Source of the DNA: Roseovarius nubinhibens ISM
GTDB taxonomy: Bacteria > Pseudomonadota > Alphaproteobacteria > Rhodobacterales > Rhodobacteraceae
Direction of reading: 5' to 3'
Length of the DNA: 64,000 nt
NCBI RefSeq assembly: GCF_000152625.1
Contig: NZ_CH724157.1
Coordinates: 19,994-83,993, forward strand
Notes under the pieces: generated by a model
Database searches by the model: none
What the model saw: only the letters and a program-made list of their open reading frames with translations
Told to the model about the DNA's origin: nothing
In this document: positions 61,464 to 64,000 of the stretch, piece by piece
Numbering within the stretch: the first letter of the stretch is position 1
Layout of the letters: each line of letters starts with the position of its first letter
Made by a program: the position numbers and the translations under genes

Positions 61464-61925
61464 ATGGCCCATCCGCTTCATCATGCTGAAAGCTCTGCCC
61501 GGAAATTCGGCGGGGTGCCGTCTGACTATCAGGCCGTGCACGATTGGTTTGACGCCTCGAAAGAGCACCTCGCGCTCTTTACGCACCGAGCCATGCGTCA
61601 TCATGCCCAAGGCCTGTTTGAGGCCGAACGTGTCTTCGGCTTGACCCTGACCAATAGCGCTGGTCGGGACATCCCCGTGCGCTGGATCGGCGAACAGCAT
61701 GTCCGCGAAGACTGCCAGGGCCGCATCCCGAGCATGGCGGACTGGCTGCGACGGATCCAGCCCGAGCCATGGATGGCCAATGGCCATATCGACCGGCATG
61801 TCGGCTCCGAGCCCTGCGGCGATCCAAGGGTTGCCTGGGCCTCCGAGGTCGCCTCCGGACGAACGGTTCTTGGCCTGAAGGATTGGATGGCGGCGCGCGC
61901 GATGCAAGTGGCGCAGAGTGCCTGA
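61464..61925 (+). CDS. DUF6915 family protein
   Basis: 153 residues beginning MAHPLHHAESSARKFGG, a signature start of DUF6915, with DWFDASKEHLALFTHRAMRHH. It was probably inherited as a pair with the DUF6878 gene. Confidence 0.75.
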   Translation: MAHPLHHAESSARKFGGVPSDYQAVHDWFDASKEHLALFTHRAMRHHAQGLFEAERVFGLTLTNSAGRDIPVRWIGEQHVREDCQGRIPSMADWLRRIQPEPWMANGHIDRHVGSEPCGDPRVAWASEVASGRTVLGLKDWMAARAMQVAQSA

Positions 61926-61960
61926 CAGGACCCGGCTTTTTGCCAATTGAATGCCGCACG

Positions 61961-61986
61961 GAAGCCCGGTTGGAAGATCGGGCTTC
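61961..61986 (+). terminator. Hairpin after the DUF6915 gene
   Basis: GAAGCCCG (61961-61968) and CGGGCTTC (61979-61986) are perfect arms, followed by TTGCG. Confidence 0.55.
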
Positions 61987-62025
61987 TTGCGTCGTTTACC
62001 CACCATTCTACTTGAGGAGGGTCAC

Positions 62026-62328
62026 ATGACACTCGATGAAATCAAAGCCGCGGTCGATGCCGGGCAGACCGTGCATTGGGCCAATACCGGCTACGTTGTC
62101 CACAAGGACCGGCTCGGTCAGTACCTGATCAGCTTTCTGCCGAACGGCAGCTGCATCGGCCTGACCGACCGAAGCGGGCACCGGTTGAACGGCAAAGAGG
62201 CGGAGTTCTTCGTCGCGCGATCGAAGGACGATGCGGAAAATCCGGGCAGCCAATCAAGACCAGACGGGCAGGGGAGGGGCGTAGCACCCGGAGGCGCGGG
62301 GGCATTCCCACTCGGACGGCAGCTCTGA
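62026..62328 (+). CDS. Small plasmid protein with a conserved-looking N-terminus
   Basis: 100 residues; starts MTLDEIKAAVDAGQTVHWANTGY and contains LIKAS-like core LISFLPNGSCIGLTD. RBS GAGGAGG. Function unknown. Confidence 0.6.
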   Translation: MTLDEIKAAVDAGQTVHWANTGYVVHKDRLGQYLISFLPNGSCIGLTDRSGHRLNGKEAEFFVARSKDDAENPGSQSRPDGQGRGVAPGGAGAFPLGRQL

Positions 62329-62452
62329 CCCGTGGGCGGGGCTGAAAGGAAAGCAGGCTTTCTGATTTGTGATCCCTCAAGGGGTCGAGAAAGCAATCCC
62401 GGATGCGTTGGCAAAAACGTCAGGCACCGGCCAATCCAAAAGGAACCATCCC

Positions 62453-63181
62453 ATGTTCGCAGGAACCCTCACCCGCAATGTCGAGACCGCAGCCGCCGAG
62501 TACACCGGCATGATCCACTCGACGCGCTTTGACATCGCCATCCAGTTGGAGGCGCGGGCCAAGATGTCCGCGCGCAGCCCGGATTTTGACGTGACGGCAG
62601 TCAACAAATCAGGCCGCAAGGTGCGCATCGGCACGGCCTGGAACGAGACCGGCAATACCAGCGGCAACCCCTACATCTCGATGCAGATCGATGTCGGCTT
62701 GGGTCCGTTCCGGGTCAACGCGGTGCAGACGAAAGAGGCGCGCGCGGCCCAGAGCGGCGAATTCGAGATCATCCCGCTGGTCTCGAACGGCCTGATGAAA
62801 TCCGGCTCGATCTCGGGCGAGCTCACCGCGATGAACGCTGACAACGCCTTCACCGGCTACATCGCCAACATGATGTTCGATCTGGAGTTCATGCTGATTG
62901 AGAACGGCTACAAGACCGAGGAGACCCACCCCGACTATCGGATCGAGGTCAGCTCGCCCCGGGGCACGCCGATCCGCGTTGGCTCGGCCTGGATGGCCAA
63001 AAGCAGCCGCACGGGCAATGACTACCTGTCGCTTATGATCAACACGCCCGATGGCGACCTGCGCGTCAACGCCGTCCAGAACGAAGAGCAGCGCGGCGGC
63101 CAGACCTTCTCGATCATCCCGTTCATCGACAGCGGCGATCAGGCGCAGGACGCGAGCGTGGGGCTCTCCTTGGTCGCCTAA
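62453..63181 (+). CDS. Tandem DUF736 protein
   Basis: 242 residues made of two DUF736-like halves: about 20-115 (RIGTAWNETGNTSGNPYISM, FRVNAVQTKE, FEIIPL) and about 140-235 (RVGSAWMAKSSRTGNDYLSL, LRVNAVQNEE, FSIIPF). Standard members are a single copy of about 100-115 residues. DUF736 is frequent on alphaproteobacterial plasmids; function unknown. Leader ends CATCCCATG. Confidence 0.82.
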   Translation: MFAGTLTRNVETAAAEYTGMIHSTRFDIAIQLEARAKMSARSPDFDVTAVNKSGRKVRIGTAWNETGNTSGNPYISMQIDVGLGPFRVNAVQTKEARAAQSGEFEIIPLVSNGLMKSGSISGELTAMNADNAFTGYIANMMFDLEFMLIENGYKTEETHPDYRIEVSSPRGTPIRVGSAWMAKSSRTGNDYLSLMINTPDGDLRVNAVQNEEQRGGQTFSIIPFIDSGDQAQDASVGLSLVA

Positions 63182-63212
63182 TCGGCGAGCGAGGGGGAGA
63201 CGATCTGAGCCC

Positions 63213-63246
63213 AAAGGGGAGCCGTGGGACCACGGTTCCCCTTTTT
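63213..63246 (+). terminator. Strong intrinsic terminator after the DUF736 gene
   Basis: AAAGGGGAGCCGTGG pairs with CCACGGTTCCCCTTT with one mismatch, followed by T-run. Confidence 0.82.
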
Positions 63247-63318
63247 CCATGTCTGGCTGCACGACGCACACATCTGCTTGCGATCTGCTGAATATGATAT
63301 ACGATAATATATTATTGA

Positions 63319-63873
63319 ATGGTCGAGGGTGGGCACATGGTAGCGAGACTGGGAAAAGCTCCGTGGTTCGAGAGCTTTGATGTAGACGCAGAGGTTGAAG
63401 AGCTTCTTGCTCATATCGAGCGTTGCACTGGATTTGCGCTGCCTGAACGACAGCGTGATGTCATCATGACCCATGCAATGGCAAAGCTCGACAGGACAAG
63501 GCAGGCATATCTGGAGGCCAAGGCGGCGGGAAAGCCGGTGTCCACATCGCGGCGTGCGTATCTGACCGACCTCCAGGACACGATCTTCATGGCGATCCCG
63601 GAAGAGAACCTCGCGCGGATGCCCCTGAGCGAGCAGGTTCTGAACGATCCATCATTTTACGCGGACGCCATGCACCGTGCCGCTGCGATCAGCGAGGATG
63701 AGCTATTCATGGCGCTGTCCTCTTCGCTGAAAGACATGACAGTCCAAGACGCCCGCGCGTTCGTCTCCAAACTTTGGCACGGCACGATTGACGACAATGC
63801 CCGCAAATATGCCGAAGCGTTGAAGCGCCCCGAGCGTGAAATCATGCCGCGGCGGCCTGGGAACACCGTTTAA
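63319..63873 (+). CDS. Hypothetical protein after an AT-rich promoter region
   Basis: 184 residues, helical and soluble ([50 protein letters not shown]). ATG 63337 is an alternative. The upstream 63285-63318 is very AT-rich, unlike the neighbourhood, and probably holds the promoter. No family recognised. The remaining 63874-64000 shows no gene. Confidence 0.55.
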   Translation: MVEGGHMVARLGKAPWFESFDVDAEVEELLAHIERCTGFALPERQRDVIMTHAMAKLDRTRQAYLEAKAAGKPVSTSRRAYLTDLQDTIFMAIPEENLARMPLSEQVLNDPSFYADAMHRAAAISEDELFMALSSSLKDMTVQDARAFVSKLWHGTIDDNARKYAEALKRPEREIMPRRPGNTV

Positions 63874-64000
63874 GATCGGAGCCATTCTCTTGGCTTGAGC
63901 CCTACCGAGGTTGGCCGCCGCGCCCCCCTTTCCCGGAGGTGGCACCCTGTGCTGCGCGCGAAAACCATTGAAGGCGCTGTGGTGACGTCTACTGTCGCCA

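Noticed and set aside
1..64000. CRISPR arrays, tRNA or rRNA genes
   Set aside because: No regularly spaced repeats and no recognisable tRNA or rRNA sequence were seen on reading both strands.

Overview
The window looks like part of a large repABC-type plasmid from a Rhodobacteraceae (Roseobacter-group) alphaproteobacterium. The evidence is GC-rich coding, a complete repA-repB-repC set with an antisense RNA and paired 16-bp palindromes, and an accessory set (ArdC-like protein, ParB-like protein, strawberry-notch helicase, DUF736, DUF3768, DUF6878, DUF6915) typical of plasmids in this group. No rRNA, tRNA or CRISPR array was seen.

Region 1 (1-42.6 kb) is a heavy-metal island. It opens with a degraded IS (1-870) and a frameshifted Cu P-type ATPase (1-3.3 kb). 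Next come leftward copper/envelope operons: cupredoxin, multicopper oxidase and TolC-like exporter (3.6-7.4 kb); Hg/Cu chaperone, CcdA, Sco, thioredoxin-like proteins, cytochrome c, DUF411 protein and a second multicopper oxidase (8-15 kb); then a transglutaminase-CDF-STAS operon, a second CDF and a MerR regulator (15.7-18.9 kb). A 13-gene rightward operon (19.1-29.7 kb) encodes Sco, DsbB, DsbA, PCu(A)C, a second Sco, an M23 peptidase, DUF411, ZIP, LspA, Lnt, a small membrane protein, a penicillin-acylase homologue and CtaG. It is followed by a Zn/Cd-type ATPase with an L,D-transpeptidase, a second L,D-transpeptidase, an MntR / two-domain multicopper oxidase / ZIP module, and a lower-GC segment (38.8-41.4 kb) with a DsbA-like protein and two more L,D-transpeptidases.

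Eleven MerR-family promoters, each with a 19-bp spacer, punctuate the island. Five have a copper-type core (CCTTCC..GGAAGG) and six a CTCTAG/CTATAG-type core. Only one merR gene is present, with the extra cysteine expected of divalent-metal sensors. The promoters tie metal efflux and periplasmic copper handling to peptidoglycan and lipoprotein enzymes.

Region 2 (41.5-49.4 kb) is plasmid maintenance: an HTH protein with its own inverted-repeat operator, a serine recombinase, VapBC, RepABC with ctRNA and two parS-like palindromes, and a dead fic gene. Region 3 (49.7-64 kb) is a rightward run of conjugative-plasmid accessory genes with a PrlF/YhaV toxin-antitoxin pair and a 1420-residue methyltransferase-helicase fusion. 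Several genes share a leader ending in CATCCC(C)ATG.

Relics are abundant: two copA 5-prime fragments behind intact copper-type promoters, a zntA 3-prime fragment, an IS5-family fragment, a truncated HTH paralogue and an operator with no gene. The island appears to have been assembled by repeated recombination. Clustered small indels in the first 3.3 kb could be real decay or consensus errors.
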